64,000 nucleotides of DNA from Dastarcus helophoroides (lineage: Eukaryota; Arthropoda; Insecta; Coleoptera; Bothrideridae), in contig CM053325.1 of the NCBI GenBank assembly GCA_028583605.1, positions 61,631,121 to 61,695,120 of the forward strand. The letters run 5' to 3'. Under the pieces are notes generated by a model. It made no database searches, was not told the origin of the DNA, and saw only the letters and a program-made list of their open reading frames with translations. Both the position numbers and the translations under genes were made by a program. This document shows, one piece after another, positions 1 to 12,968 of the stretch. How positions within the stretch are numbered: the stretch's first letter is position 1; every line of letters starts with the position of its first letter.

Positions 1-1920
1 AATTTTGTATTTTTCAGAATTTTGATAAGAATTTTTGATTAGACTTGTGAATTTCAACTTTTTTAACATTTCGACCTTTTGAAATTTTCAATCTCTTCGT
101 TCCATTTTCTTTTTTTTAATGAAAAATTGATTTTATTCGAAACTTTCAACATTTTTAAAAATTTCACTTTTTTTCAGTTCGAATTTAAGATGCTGACTTT
201 TTCTAAAAAAAATTTTAACCATTCCTCAACATAGGGAGGGATAAGGAAATAGAAACTTCGAGAAAAAATTAAATTACCTTTTCTTAAAGATTCTATTTTT
301 TCTATTTTAAAGATTTTGACTTTTTCGAAAATTTGAACTGTTTGAAAGGTTTGAACTTTTTGAAAGGTTTGCTCTTTTAGATCATTTCCGCTCTTTCAAA
401 ATTTCGACTTCTTTGAAAAATTTAACTTTTTGAAATATTCGATTTGTCAAAAATTGAAAAAAAATCGACTTCATCAAAAGTTTTTTTTTAATTTGAAGTT
501 TTGTTTGTTTAATTTAAGCTTTTCTCAAAGTGTCTACTTTTTTGTAAATTTAAGTTTTTCTGAAAAACTCAGCTTTTTTTGCAAAGAGCTATTTATGAAA
601 ATTTCGTCTTTTCATCAAAATTTTGGATTTTTCAGAATTTTGATAAGAATTTTTGACTAGACTTGTGAATTACAACTTTTTTAACATTTCGACCTTTTGA
701 AATTTTCGATCTCTTCATTCCATTTTCTTTTTTTTTTTTAATGAAAAATTGATTTTATTCGATACTTTCAACTTTTTTAAAAATTTCATTTTTTTCAGTT
801 CGAATTTAAGATGCTGACTTGTTCATAAAAAATTTAGTTTTTTTAACCATTTCTCAACATTTTTTGAAGAAATTAGACTGTTTTGAAAATTCAGAAATTT
901 TGATCTTTTTTTCAATTTCGACCTCTGGAAATAACGACTTATTTTGAATTTTGACGTTACCAAAATTTTGGCATTTTTAAGATCATCCTCGTTTTCAATA
1001 TTTATGGTTTTTCCCTAAATTTTGAGTTTTTTGAAAGTTTGTTCTTCAAACTATTAATTTTTTTGAAAATGTGCTCTTTGTTCAAAATTTATCATTTTTT
1101 TTTTAATTTTAATGTTTTTCTAAATGTTGACTTTACTGAGAAATTCTACTTTTTTTACACATTTTTTTGTCTTTTTGTTTTAAAAATTTCTTCTTTTTTA
1201 AAATTTTCGCATTTTTAAAATTTCGATTTTTTAAAAAATTCGATATTTTATGGATGTTTTTGGACTTTTTCTTAAATTTCTTTTATAAATGTACAGATCG
1301 TTTTTTACTGCGAAGGCGCAGAAAGGACTTTGAATAAAGAATTTATTATTTTTTTTTAGAAATTTCGGTTTTTTTCTACGAAGGCGTAGACAGGACATCA
1401 ATTTGGGGAAAATTTTTTTGTTGGAAATTTCGACTTATTTCTCAAAATGTTGACTTTTTCCTCAAAATTTCGGTCTTTTCCTGAAGTTTCGACTTTTTTC
1501 TCAAAATTCTACGAAAGCGTAAAAGGGACATCAATTTGAGAATTTTTTTTTAGAAACGTCGACTTTTTTCTCGAAATTACACCCTTGACTTTTTTCTCAA
1601 AGTTTTGACATTGTAGACGAAATTTTGATTTTTTCTCTTAAAATTTCGACTTTAAACTCGAAATTGGAATTTAAGTCGAGTTTTCGACTTTTTTTTCGAA
1701 GTTTCTAAATTGATGTCGAAATTTTAACTTTAATCGCGAAATTTCAAATTTAAACCAGACTTTTTCTCGAAATTCCGCGATTAAAGTCACGAAGACGTAG
1801 AAAGAACATCGATTTAATTTTTCTTTTAGAAATTTCGACTTTTTTGGAAATTTCAATATTTTGGAAATTTCGACTTTTTTGGAAATTTCGACTTTTTTCT
1901 TAAAATTTCAATTATTTAAC
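1..1920. repeat. Pyrimidine-rich degenerate satellite with a direct duplication
   Basis: The block is dominated by TTTCGACTTTTTT / CTCGAAATTT words on the plus strand. A stretch of about 230 bases near 12-235 is repeated almost unchanged near 628-865 (shared landmarks: TTTTTCAGAATTTTGATAAG, GATGCTGACTT, CTCAACAT), giving a period near 615 bp. From about 1300 a second word of the type CGAAGGCGTAGAAAGGACAT recurs four times (about 1306, 1377, 1508, 1789). No gene is visible; short open frames here are Phe/Lys-rich products of the low-complexity sequence. Confidence 0.75.
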
Positions 1921-3820
1921 TTAACCTAAACTGAAATTATATCCACTTCTTTCTATCTTCTTCTTCTATCAACTTGTAGAAGGAAATAGATAGATATCAA
2001 GTTAAATCTCGAATTCGTTTTATAAATGGCGAGTTTGTTCTGAAAATTTTAAGTTTCGGTGGAGCTGAATTTTGGGCCGAATCGAAACTGCGTTCGCCTT
2101 TTTTTTGGTCGAAACAGGTCGAAACAGAAACCGAAACTTCGATTGGTCACTATTTCGAAATGTCAATATTTTTCTCACAATTTTTGACTTCTTTGTATTC
2201 AAAAATTTACTCGAAAGTTCGATCTTCCAAATGCGCTTTTTCCTTCCCGTAATGTCGACTTTTTAATAAAATCTCGGAAAAAGTTAGATATTTGAAAGTT
2301 GTTTTGTTTTTTGAAGATAACCAAAGACCAGTCCGTTCCACCAAGATTTTGATGTTCTATTTGGACATTCGCATTATTTTATTTTAAATTTCGTATTTTA
2401 ATTTGGAGCATTTTTTTTTGTAAACGAGTCGATTTAGCCTTCAGTTCAGTTACATTGATAAACAATCAGAAATGTGACTTAATGAACATTTTTTAATTAC
2501 TTTAATTAAGATAATAAATAGCCTACAAATCAATTTTTAATTGCCACTGGCTCCTGTGTGGTTCGCACCTAAATGAAAATGTATATATTTTTTCTTGTGG
2601 TGCCACTTTTGGTAAAAGATTTTGGTTCTAATGCGCATCAGAACCTGGGCTAAGGAACCAAAAATGAAAAAAAAAATAGTTGCCCTTTGCGAGTGGATTA
2701 AATTTAAAAAATAAATACGCAACCGGACAGAAATTGGGACAACGTGAAGTAATTTAACAATTTTTTTTTGATTCGGAATTGTGGCTTATTCTATCTTAAG
2801 ACAATTGTAAAAAAAAGATGCTAATGGTTGGTAATTTGGTTTATTCAACTAGGTCATGTAATGTAACCATGATTATCATGAACGTAACTTACGTACACAC
2901 GATACTCGTATGATCTGATTTATTTAAGCAGTTTTATTGCGTTAAAGTATCTAGTTAGATTAAATTAGCATCAATGCACGAGTGTAATAGGACAAGTACA
3001 TGACTAAGCTCAACTTTCAATTAATTCGTTGATGCATACTTACGTCTCTTTGCATATGACCGTGACTCATAATAATAAAGTCTCAAGTTCGTTAATTACC
3101 TACGATAACACACCTCGTATTTCATATTTTTAAACCAAATTTGTTCACTTCGAGCAGAGGCTAACTTCGAACCTCCAATTTATTGAATAAATGAAGCTAT
3201 TTGATTTTATAATTTCTTAAGTTGGTTGAACTCGATCGCCAACGTAAATGCTAATCACGACTTTGAATTGTAAATCGACTGAACTTTTACTTTGAATGGA
3301 TCGAATTAAAGCAGGGATGAGCAAGACGTGGCCCGCCTAAGCTCTACTGTTTTACGTAAAAATTTTGGAATAGAAAATGTCAATTTGATGAAAAAAAAAG
3401 AACATAAACTTCCACGACTCGTGAAATATCTTGGACGTGAGCGTAGGCAAGATTTTCTTTAGGGGGGGGGCAACAACAATCATTCTAAAAAAACTCATAA
3501 GTAAAAAAGAAAAACTTCTGGCTCAGTAATGTGTATTTTCACTTAAGAACTGCAGAATTGGGAACATCGCATTTTCAAATGAAAGTCAACATTTTGAAAA
3601 AAGTCCAATCTACAGAAAAACCTTTTGGAGAACTTTAGGAAATGTCGAAATTACGAAAAAGTGGAAATGTAAAAGAGACGGAATTTCCAAAAAGAAATTT
3701 TCGTAAAAAGAGTTGTAATTTCCAAAACAAGTCGAATTCAGGTAAAAAAAGTGCAACTTTTAAAAATAGTGATTTTAGGATTTTTATTTTATTTCAATTT
3801 TGTCATATTTTGTAATTTTT
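1921..3820. other. Intergenic or intronic DNA without recognisable gene
   Basis: This is a less repetitive AT-rich stretch. I see no supported exon, RNA gene or complete mobile element. Near 2311-2336 it contains a piece (GAAGATAACC, GACCAGTCCGTTCCA) that reappears beside the hairpin at 5327-5356. Near 3312 the string CAGGGATGAGCAAGACG followed by GTGGCCCGCC resembles a hAT terminus, but no partner end or target duplication was found. A run of nine G lies near 3462-3470. Confidence 0.5.
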
Positions 3821-3826
3821 CAAGAT

Positions 3827-3960
3827 CAGGGGCGGCCTTAGCCATTGCGAGGCTCCGGACGGGTAGATCTTTAAGAGGTCCTCGTCTTTGTGGAATTAGT
3901 TTTAACATAGACGTAGTCAGAATAGGGCAGGGTAGGGTGCTTGCCCTCCCCCCCCCCAGC
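3827..3960. mobile_element. Possible hAT-type terminal fragment
   Basis: CAGGGGCGGCCTTAGCC followed by a locally GC-rich stretch (to about 3960, ending in a nine-C run) looks like the terminal repeat of a hAT element. I found no inverted partner and no 8-bp duplication, so it is at best a solo end. Confidence 0.3.
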
Positions 3961-5115
3961 TCGTGTGGTGAACGAAAATTTATATTGAACTGAGGAGACT
4001 TTCTCTAAAAAATTTCCATTCGACAAAAGTCGTCCTTCTTTAAGCTATTGATATTTTCTCGAAATTTCGACTTATTTCACGAAATTCGTCTTTTTTCATA
4101 AATTTCTTTGAAAATTTCAAATGTATTCCTAAAATTCGATTTATTTTATCATAATCCAACTTAACTAAAAATTTCGAATTTTTATCTCGAAATTCATCGT
4201 TTTATTTTTCGAAATTCTATCATTTCTCGAAATTAGTTTTTTCCGGAAACTTCGACTTCTCTTTAAACTTTGATTTTCTGAAAATTTCGACTTTTTTATC
4301 AAGATTTACCCTTTTGCTTAAAACGTAATCGATTTTTTGATAACAATATTTATCTGGAAATTTTTATAATGACTTTTTTTAGAAATTTTGTAAAAAGACA
4401 AAAATTTCGAGAAAATTTCCCCTGGAATGGGGAAATACAACTTGTTTCTCCAAATTTCGACGATTATTTCAATATTGGACATTTTCTGACTCAGGGTAGG
4501 GCAGAACAGGGCGCATGTCTGCTTCTGATTCAAGCTCTCAAGAGGAAAATGTAGAAATTACATTTCTCTCAAAATTCGCCCTTTTTCTAAAATTTTGATA
4601 AAACTTCCTGCCTCTTGGCAATTTCCAGTGTTTACCAAATATCGCCCCCTTTTTTTTTTCGAAATTTCGATCTTTTTCTTAAAGTGTCAAATTTTCCTTT
4701 ATTAAATTTGTTTTTCAAAATTTCGGGAAAAAAATCGATATTTCCAGAAATAAAAACGAATTTAAGGAAAATAAAATTGGAATATTTTTCTCGAAATCCA
4801 TCTTTTTTTCGGAAATTTGAAATTTATCTTAAAATCTGATCCTGTATGTTCCTGAAAATCTGAATATTTTTTCTCGCAATTCGTCGTTTTCTTAAAATTT
4901 TGTTTTTTTTTCAAGATTCATTCTTTTCATAAACAACTATTCTCAAAATCTCTTAAAATTTGATCTTCTTCGGAAAATTTCGATCTTTGGTAGTTTTTCT
5001 CGAAAGTTCGACTGTTTTAGTGAGATTTCGTTTTTTTTTTCGAAATTCCGTTATTCGTATTAAAATCGGATTTTTCTGAACATTTTCATTTTTTCCACAA
5101 TTTTAACCGGCTTTT

Positions 5116-5326
5116 CAAAAATTGAAATACAGAATTTGTCCCCTGAAACAAAGGAAGATTAAAAAACGCAACAAAAGTTACTGGCTAACGCGTTTCGACA
5201 GCCAAGCTGGAGGAGTTTCTCTCTGATGATGACAGCTTAGCTGTCGAAACGCGTTAGCCAGTAACCTTTGTTGTGTTTTTTAATCTTTCTTGGTTTCAGG
5301 GGACAAGTTCTGTATTTCAATTTTTG
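5116..5326. repeat. Hairpin-forming dispersed repeat (about 93-bp inverted arms)
   Basis: The left arm (5116-5208) and right arm (5234-5326) are near-perfect reverse complements separated by about 25 bases. The right arm contains GCTGTCGAAACGCGTTAGCC, then TTTGTTGTG and a T-rich stretch, then TTTCAGGGGACAAG. Single-arm relatives lie at 30185-30290 and, more decayed, at 30787-30865, so this is a dispersed family. Type unknown; no target duplication was identified. Confidence 0.8.
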
Positions 5327-5711
5327 AAGATAACCAAGGACCAGTCCGTTCCATCAAACTTATGGCTTTTTAAAGTTTGCGCGTTTCATGATATTTTCAT
5401 TTTTATCCCAAAATTCGATATTTTATTTTTCTGGAAATTTCAACTTTTTCTCTTAAAATTAGTTTAGTTTTAGTTTTGAAATTTCGACCGTATTCTCAAA
5501 ATTCTACTGTTTGGGCGTTTTTTTTTTTCAAAAATCATTTCTTCTGTCCAAATTCCGTCACTTTGTCACTTTTTTTTTTAATTTTGACGTTTCTAAATTA
5601 ACTTCGGAAATTTTTTCACCTTATTTTTGAAATTTCGACATTTATTTCAAAATGCGAAGTTTTAGTTTCTGAAAATGTCGATTTTTTTCCTCGAAATTGG
5701 TTTTTTTTAAA

Positions 5712-5767
5712 TTCGGTTTTCTCGAAATTCGTCTGTTAAAAAACAGACGAATTTCGAGAAAACCGAA
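5712..5767. repeat. Perfect 26-bp palindrome with 4-base loop
   Basis: Bases 5712-5737 and 5742-5767 are exact reverse complements around AAAA. The core arm reads TCTCGAAATTCGTCTG. It sits exactly where the surrounding satellite flips from pyrimidine-rich to purine-rich on the plus strand. Confidence 0.9.
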
Positions 5768-6739
5768 AACAGCGCGTTATCAAAAAGTGAAAATTTCGAG
5801 AAAAATATTTTCCAGAAATTTCGGGAAAAAGATTTCTTGTAAATCTTTACTGAAATTTAATTATATCAAAATTAGAATAAAGAAGTAAAAATTTCGAGGA
5901 AAATGTCAATATTTGAGGACTTTTCAAAAATTGCGACTTTTTTCACGATATTCAATCTTTGGAAATATTTTGGCATTTTTCGAATTTTCATTTTTTGATT
6001 CTTTTCGAGAGGTTGGATTTTTATTTTCAATTTGATTCGATTTTTCCAAAAATTGGGTTTCTTCTCGAAATTCGTCGCTTTTAAACGGCTCAATTCTTAA
6101 AAATTCACCTTTTTTTCTCTCAAAATTGAACCTCTTGGAATTTCCTTTTAGCCATTTTTTCACCTTTTGACAGTATTTTTCAAAAAAATCTATTTAGAGT
6201 TTTCTGAATTTTTTTAAATTAAAATTTTCGAAAATTTCACGTTTCTAGTAGCTCAAAATGCGAGGTTTCTTGAAAATTCTACTCACACGGGGACATTTTT
6301 TCAAAATTTTGATTTTTACAAAATTCTTTATTGTTCCAAAATTGTGTTGACATTTTAATAAAAATCTAACTATTCTGAGATTAAGATTTTTACGAAACTT
6401 CGAGAAAAAGATTTCTTGTAAATTTTTGAACTTTGGGGACTGATTTTTTTTCTCTAAATTCGACTTGCTACTAGTTTGGTAATTGCCAGTTTTTCACCAA
6501 ATTCAACTTTTGAAAATGTTGAGTTTTTTCTTGGAAATTTCGACATTTTTTGAAGTTCGGGTTTTATTTGTGATTCGATTTTCTAACTGTTTTTTAAAAT
6601 ATAATTTGATCCCCCATTTCATGTAGTTGAGCAAAAATATAGATATACATTCAACCAGAAGGTTTTGCGGCTTTTTTGTCCATTAATTTTTCAAAATGGT
6701 TGTTTCTCTCCCTTGAATGGAATCCTGTTTACGCCCATA

Positions 6740-7084
6740 CAAAAGGATGTTTGGATTTGGGAATATTTTCGTAACATTTTGCATTTGGTTTTAATGAAAT
6801 CAATGACTTAAAAAGTTTTAGTGGAGTAAGCTCGGTATCTTTAAGATTTAGTAATCAAACGATGGTGATTCTAGAAGTACATCAAAAGCTTTCAAGGACT
6901 CGAGAAGAACGTTTGGGTTTAGAGAGATGGATATCAACGATTTGCAAGAGTTTGGCCAACTTGGTTCTTCTGAAGTACATCAAATGACTCCAAGTGTTCA
7001 AGAAAGTTTAAATCTGGGAAGATTGATCCAACCAGTGACTTACGAAGTGCTGAAGAATCTAACTAATCTTTTGAACAATTCAGT
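6740..7084 (+). repeat. Diverged monomers flanking the 512-bp array (left)
   Basis: Sequence related to the 512-bp unit but diverged, with landmarks GAAGTACATCAAATGACT, CAGTGACTTACGAAGTGCTG and TTTCGTAACATTTTGC. It lacks the clean 512-bp register and looks like older monomeric sequence at the edge of the array. Confidence 0.65.
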
Positions 7085-10000
7085 AATCAAGTGATGGCCA
7101 CAGAAGTTATCAAAATGATTTAAAATGCCCAAGAAGGAAGCTCGCCTCTACTCGTAAGCATTTGGGGATTGTTTTTGACGATAATGATTTACGAAACGCT
7201 GAAGAAGTCAGCTTGGTTTCCAGAAGATTTATTTATCAAAATGATGGTTTTCTAAAAATAAATAGAACAATTTCAAGCGCAGGAAGGAACTTTGGATGGG
7301 CGAAAATTTTCGTAAACATTTTGCCATTGCATTTGATGAAATCGACAAACGACTTGAAAAATGTTCTAGACCGACTTAAAAACGGTCATGGACGACGCAA
7401 AAGATTTTCATGAAGTCAATGACTGAAAAATGTTTGATGAAACCAACTTGACTTCCAATCTAATCAAGGAATGGTTTCTCTGAAGAACATCAAAGGACTG
7501 CAAGTGTCTAAGAGAGTTTGAGTCTGGGAAGATTGATCAAACCAGGACTTGGGAAATGCTGAAGAATCTAACTAATCTTTTGAACAATTCAGTAATCAAG
7601 TGATGGCCACAGAAGTTATCAAAATGATTTCAAATGCCCAAGAAGGAAGATTGCCTCTACTCGTAAGCATTTGGGGATTGTTTTTGACGACAATGATTTA
7701 CGAAATGCTGAAGAAGTCAGCTTGGTTTCCAGAAGATTTATTAATCAAAATTGTGGTTTTAAAAATAAATAGAACAATTTCAAGTGCAGGAAGGAACTTT
7801 GGATGGGCGAAAATTTTCGTAAACATTTTGCCATTGTATTTGATGAAATCAACGACAAACGACTTGAAAAATGTTCTAGAACGACTTAAAAACGGTCATG
7901 GACGACGCAAAAGATTTTCATGAAGTCAACGACTGAAAAATGTTTGATGAAACCAACTTGACGTTTGATCTAATCAAGGGATGGTTCCTCTGAAGAACAT
8001 CAAAGGCACTACAAGTGTTCAAGAGAGTTTGAGTCTGGGGAGATCGATCAAACCAGGACTTGGGAAGTGCTGAAGAATCTAACTAATCTTTCGAACAATT
8101 CAGTAATCAAGTGATGGCCACAGAAGTTATCAAAATGATTTCAAATGCCCAAGAAGGAAGATCGCCTCTACTCGTAAGCATTTGAGGATTGTCTTTGACG
8201 ACAATGATTTACGAAATGCTGAAGAAGTCAGCTTGGTTTCCAGAAGATTTATTAATCAAAATAATGGTGTTCTAAAAATAAATAGAACAATTTCAAGTGC
8301 AGGAAGGAACTTTGGATGGGCGAAAATTTTCGTAAACATTTTGCCATTGTATTTGATGAAATCAATGATAAACGACTTGAAAAATGTTCTAGAACGACTT
8401 AAAAACGGTCATGGACGACGCAAAAGATTTTCATGAAGTCAACGACTGAAAAATGTTTGATGAAACCAACTTGACGTTTGATCTAATCAAAGGGTGGTTC
8501 CTCTGAAGAACATCAAAGGACTACAAGTGTTCAAGAGAGTTTGAGTCTGGGGAGATCGATCAAACCAGGACTTGGGAAGTGCTGAAGAATCTAACTAATC
8601 TTTTGAACAATTCAGTAATCAAGTGATGGCCACAGAAGTTATCAAAATGATTTCAAATGCCCAAGAAGGAAGATCGCCTCTACTCGTAAGCATTTGGGGA
8701 TTGTTTTTGACGACAATGATTTACGAAATGCTGAAGAAGTCAGCTTGGTTTCCAGAAGATTTATTAATCAAAATGATGGTTTTCTAAAAATAAATAGAAC
8801 AATTTCAAGCGCAGGAAGGAACTTTGGATGGGCGAAAATTTTCGTAAACATTTTGCCATTGTATTTGATGAAATCAACGACAAACGACTTGAAAAATGTT
8901 CTAGAACGACTTAAAAACGGTCATGGACGACGCAAAAGATTTTCATGAAGTCAACGACTGAAAAATGTTTGATGAAACCAACTTGACGTTTGATCTAATC
9001 AAAGGGTGGTTCCTCTGAAGAACATCAAAGGACTACAAGTGTTCAAGAGAGTTTGAGTCTGGGAAGATTGATCAAACCAGGACTTGGGAAGTGCTGAAGA
9101 ATCTAACTAATCTTTTGAACAATTCAGTAATCAAGTGATGGCCACAGAAGTTATCAAAATGATTTAAAATGCCCAAGAAGGAAGATCGCCTCTACTCGTA
9201 AGCATTTGGGGATTGTTTTTGACGACAATGATTTACGAAATGCTGAAGAAGTCAGCTTGGTTTCCAGAAGATTTATTAATCAAAATGATGGTTTTCTAAA
9301 AATAAATAGAACAATTTCAAGTGCAGGAAGGAACTTTGGATGGGCGAAAATTTTCGTAAACATTTTGCCATTGTATTTGATGAAATCAACGACAAACGAC
9401 TTGAAAAATGTTCTAGAACGACTTAAAAACGGTCATGAACGACGTAAAAGATTTTCATGAGGTCAACGACTGGAAAATGTTTGATGAAACCAACTTGACG
9501 TCTGATCTAATCAAGGGATGGTTCCTCTAAAGAACATCAAAGGACTACAAGTGTTCAAGAGAGTTTGAGTCTGGGAAGATTGATCAAACCAGGACTTGGG
9601 AAGTGCTGAAGAATCTAACTAATCTTTTGAACAATTCAGTAATCAAGTGATGGCCACAGAAGTTATCAAAATGATTTCAAATGCCCAAGAAGGAAGATCG
9701 CCTCTACTCGTAAGCATTTGGGGATTGTTTTTGACGACAATGATTTACGAAATGCTGAAGAAGTCAGCTTGGTTTCCAGAAGATTTATTAATCAAAATGA
9801 TGGTTTTCTAAAAATAAATAGAACAATTTCAAGTGCAGGAAGGAACTTTGGATGGGCGAAAATGTTCGTAAACGTTTTGCCATTGTATTTGATGAAATCA
9901 ATGACAAACGACTTGAAAAATGTTCTAGAACGACTTAAAAACGGTCATGGACGACGCAAAAGATTTTCATGAAGTCAACGACTGGAAAATGTTTGATGAA

Positions 10001-12165
10001 ACCAACTTGACTTCTGATCTAATCAAGGGATGGTTCCTCTAAAGAACATCAAAGGACTACAAGTGTTCAAGAAAGTTTAAGTCTGGGAAGATTGATCAAA
10101 CCAGGACTTGGGAAGTGCTGAAGAATCTAACTAATCGTTTGAACAATTCAGTAATCAAGTGATGGCTACAGAAGTTATCAAAATGATTTCAAATGACCAA
10201 GAAGGAAGATCGCCTCTACTCGTAAGCATTTGGGGATTGTTTTTGACGACAATGATTTACGAAATGCTGAAGAAGTCAGCTTGGTTTCCAGAAGATTTAT
10301 TAATCAAAATGATGGTTTTCTAAAAATAAATAGAACAATTTCAAGTGCAGGAAGGAACTTTGGATGGGCGAAAATTTTCGTAAACGTTTTGCCATTGTAT
10401 TTGATGAAATCAACGACAAACGACTTGAAAAATGTTCTAGAACGACTTAAAAACGGTCATGAACGACGTAAAAGATTTTCATGAAGTCAATGACTGAAAA
10501 ATGTTTGATGAAACCAACTTGACTTCTAATCTAATCAAGGGATGGTTCCTCTGAAGAACATCAAAGGACTACAAGTGTTCAAGAGAGTTTGAGTCTGGGA
10601 AGATTGATCAAATCACGACTTAAGAAGTAATGAAGAATCTAACTAATCGTTTGAACAATTCAGTAATCAAGTGATGGCTACAGAAGTTATCAAAATGATT
10701 TCAAATGCCCAAGAAGGAAGCTCGCCTCTACTCGTAAGCATTTGGGGATTGTTTTTGACGACAATGATTTACGAAATGCTGAAGAAGTCAGCTTGTTTTC
10801 CAGAAGATTTATTAATCAAAATTGTGGTTCTAAAAGTAAATAGAACAATTTCAAGTAAGAAGGAACTTCGGATGGACGAAAATCAAGGGCAAGAAGGAAC
10901 TTCGGATGGGCGAAAATTTTCGTAAACATTTTGCCATTGTTTTTGATGAAATCAATAACAAACGACTTGAAATATGTTCTAGAACGACTTAAAAACGGTC
11001 ATGAATGACGTAAAAGATTTTCATGAAGTCAATAACTGAAAAATGTTTGATGACACCAACTTAACTTCTGATCTAATCAAGGGATGGTTCCTCTGAAGAA
11101 CATCAAAGGACTACCAAGTATTCAAGAAAGTTTGAGTCTGGGAAGATTCATCAAACCAGGACTTGGGAAGTGCTGAAGAATCTAACTAATCTTTTGAACA
11201 ATTCAGTAACAAGTGATGGCCATAGAAGTTATCAAAATGATTTCAAATGTCTAAGAAGGAAGCTCGCCTCTATTCGTAAGCATTTGGGGATTGTTTTTGA
11301 CGACAATGATTTACGAAATGCTGAAGAAGTCAGCTTGGTTTCCAGAAGATTTATTAATCAAAATGATGGTTTTCTAAAAATAAATAGAACAATTTCAAGT
11401 GCAGAAAGGAACTTTGGATGAGCGAAAATGTTCGTAAACGTTTTGCCATTGTATTTGATGAAATCAACGACAAACGACTTGAAAAATGTTCTAGAACGAC
11501 TTAAAAACGGTCATGGACGACGTAAAAGATTTTCATGAAGTCAATGACTGAAAAATGTTTGATGAAACCAACTTGACTTCCAATGTAATCAAGGGATGGT
11601 TCCTCTGAAGAACATCAAAGGACTACAAGTGTTCAAGAGAGTTTGAGTCTGGGGAGATCGATCAAACCAGGACTTGGGAAGTGCTGAAGAATCTAACTAA
11701 TCTTTTGAACAATTCAGTAATCAAGTGATGGCTACAGAAGTTATCAAAATGATTTCAAATGCCCAAGAAGGAAGATCGCCTCTACTCGTAAGCATTTGGG
11801 GATTGTTTTTGACGACAATGATTTACGAAATGCTGAAGAAGTCAGCTTGGTTTCCAGAAGATTTTATAATCAAAATGATGGTTTTCTAAAAATAAATAGA
11901 ACAATTTCAAGTGCAGGAAGGAACTTTGGATGGGCGAAAATGTTCGTAAACATTTTGCCATTGTATTTGATGAAATCAATGACAAACGACTTGAAAAATG
12001 TTCTAGAATGAATTAAAAACGGTCATGAATGGCGTAAAAGATTTTCATGAAGTCAATGACTAAAGAATGTTTGATGAAACCAACTTGACTTCTAATCTAA
12101 TCAAGGGATGGTTCCTCTGAAGAACATCAAAGGACTACAAGTGTTCAAGAGAGTTTGAGTCTGGG
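7085..12165 (+). repeat. Tandem array of ten ~512-bp satellite units (higher-order repeat)
   Basis: The landmark TTGGGGATTGTTTTTGACGA falls at 7162, 7671, 8182, 8694, 9206, 9718, 10230, 10742, 11284 and 11796. Spacings are 509, 511, then 512 five times, 542 and 512. Central units (8694-10230) are nearly identical. Within each unit three diverged parts share landmarks: GTGCTGAAGAATC / ATGCTGAAGAAGTC, TAATCAAGTGATGG / TAATCAAAATGATGG / TAATCAAGGGATGG, and CTTGAAAAATGTT / ACTGAAAAATGTT. The unit is therefore about 3 x 171 bp. The 84-codon frames in each unit end in-unit, lack family similarity and change with indels, so I do not call them genes. Confidence 0.9.
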
Positions 12166-12620
12166 AAGAGATTGGTCAAACCACTGACTTACGAAGTGGT
12201 GAAGAATCGAAAAAGATTTTCTTGGAAGTCAGTGACTGAAAAATTTTTGATGAAACCAGCTTGACTTCTGATAAATTCAGTAATAAAGCGATGGTTCTTC
12301 TGAAGTAGATCAAATGATTTCAAGCGTTCAAGAAAGTTTGAGTTTGGGAAGATTGGTCAAACCACTAACTTAACAAAGTGCTGAAGAATCTAAAAAGATT
12401 TCCATGAAGTCAATGACTGAAAAATGGTTGATTAAACCAAGTTGACTTCTGATAGATTTAGTAAGTAAGCGATGGTTCCTTTGAAGTACATCAAGTGGTT
12501 AAGAGAGTTCGAGTCTGGGAAGATTGGTGAAGCCAGTGACTTACGAAGTGCTGAAGAATCTAACCTAGCTCTTGGGCAATATATTCTTAAAATTAAATAA
12601 ACAATTTCAATGACTCAACA
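12166..12620 (+). repeat. Monomeric ~171-180-bp repeats flanking the array (right)
   Basis: The landmark (A/G)CTTACGAAGTG or its variant recurs near 12188, 12367 and 12539, giving spacings of roughly 180 and 171 bp. These single diverged monomers border the 512-bp array and show the ancestral monomer length. Confidence 0.7.
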
Positions 12621-12793
12621 ACGAAGTTTGGTTTCTGAGAGATTTAATATTCTAAAAGTAAATAAAATGAGTCAAACATTCAAGAAAAAAGTTCGTGTCA
12701 CCGAATATGCTCGTAAACAAATTATAATTATTTTTATTGAAATCAACGATTTATGAAGCCAACTTAGCTTCTGGAGGATTCAGGAAGCAAATG

Positions 12794-12910
12794 ATGGTTG
12801 TGGAAACGCATCGGATAGTTGCGGAAACGCATCAGATGGTTGCGGAAACGCATCAGATGGTTGCAGAAACGCATCAGATGGTTGAGGAAACGCATCAAAT
12901 GGTTGTGGAA
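12794..12910. repeat. 21-bp minisatellite, about five copies
   Basis: Tandem GGAAACGCATCAGATGGTTG-type units with 21-bp period. Because 21 is divisible by three it reads as a seven-residue repeat (VAETHQM) on the plus strand. It lies in what should be the first intron of the minus-strand gene at 12969-13305, so I regard it as noncoding. Confidence 0.85.
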
Positions 12911-12968
12911 TTGCTCCAGTTTAAATGCTTGGGAGAAATGTGGGTCGCCCGCAAATCAAATGACTTAC

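Larger units (their letters stand above)
4000..6600. repeat. Degenerate TTTCGA/TTTTTCTCGAAA satellite
   Basis: Loose 20-21-bp periodicity of TCTCGAAATTTCGACTTTTT words, mostly with pyrimidines on the plus strand. Between about 5740 and 5900 the orientation is reversed, then it switches back. No coding potential beyond low-complexity frames. Two sharply defined palindromes inside are listed separately. Confidence 0.7.

Noticed and set aside
5209..5260. Functional hammerhead ribozyme
   Set aside because: CTGATGA and GAAAC are present, but an extra T precedes stem II, stem I is weak, and the second copy has CTGAAGG in place of the core.
7162..12011. Repeated 84-codon frames as a tandem gene family
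   Set aside because: Each frame begins at a TTG or ATG inside the 512-bp unit, varies with indels, has no recognised domain, and lies on the strand opposite the nearby exon.
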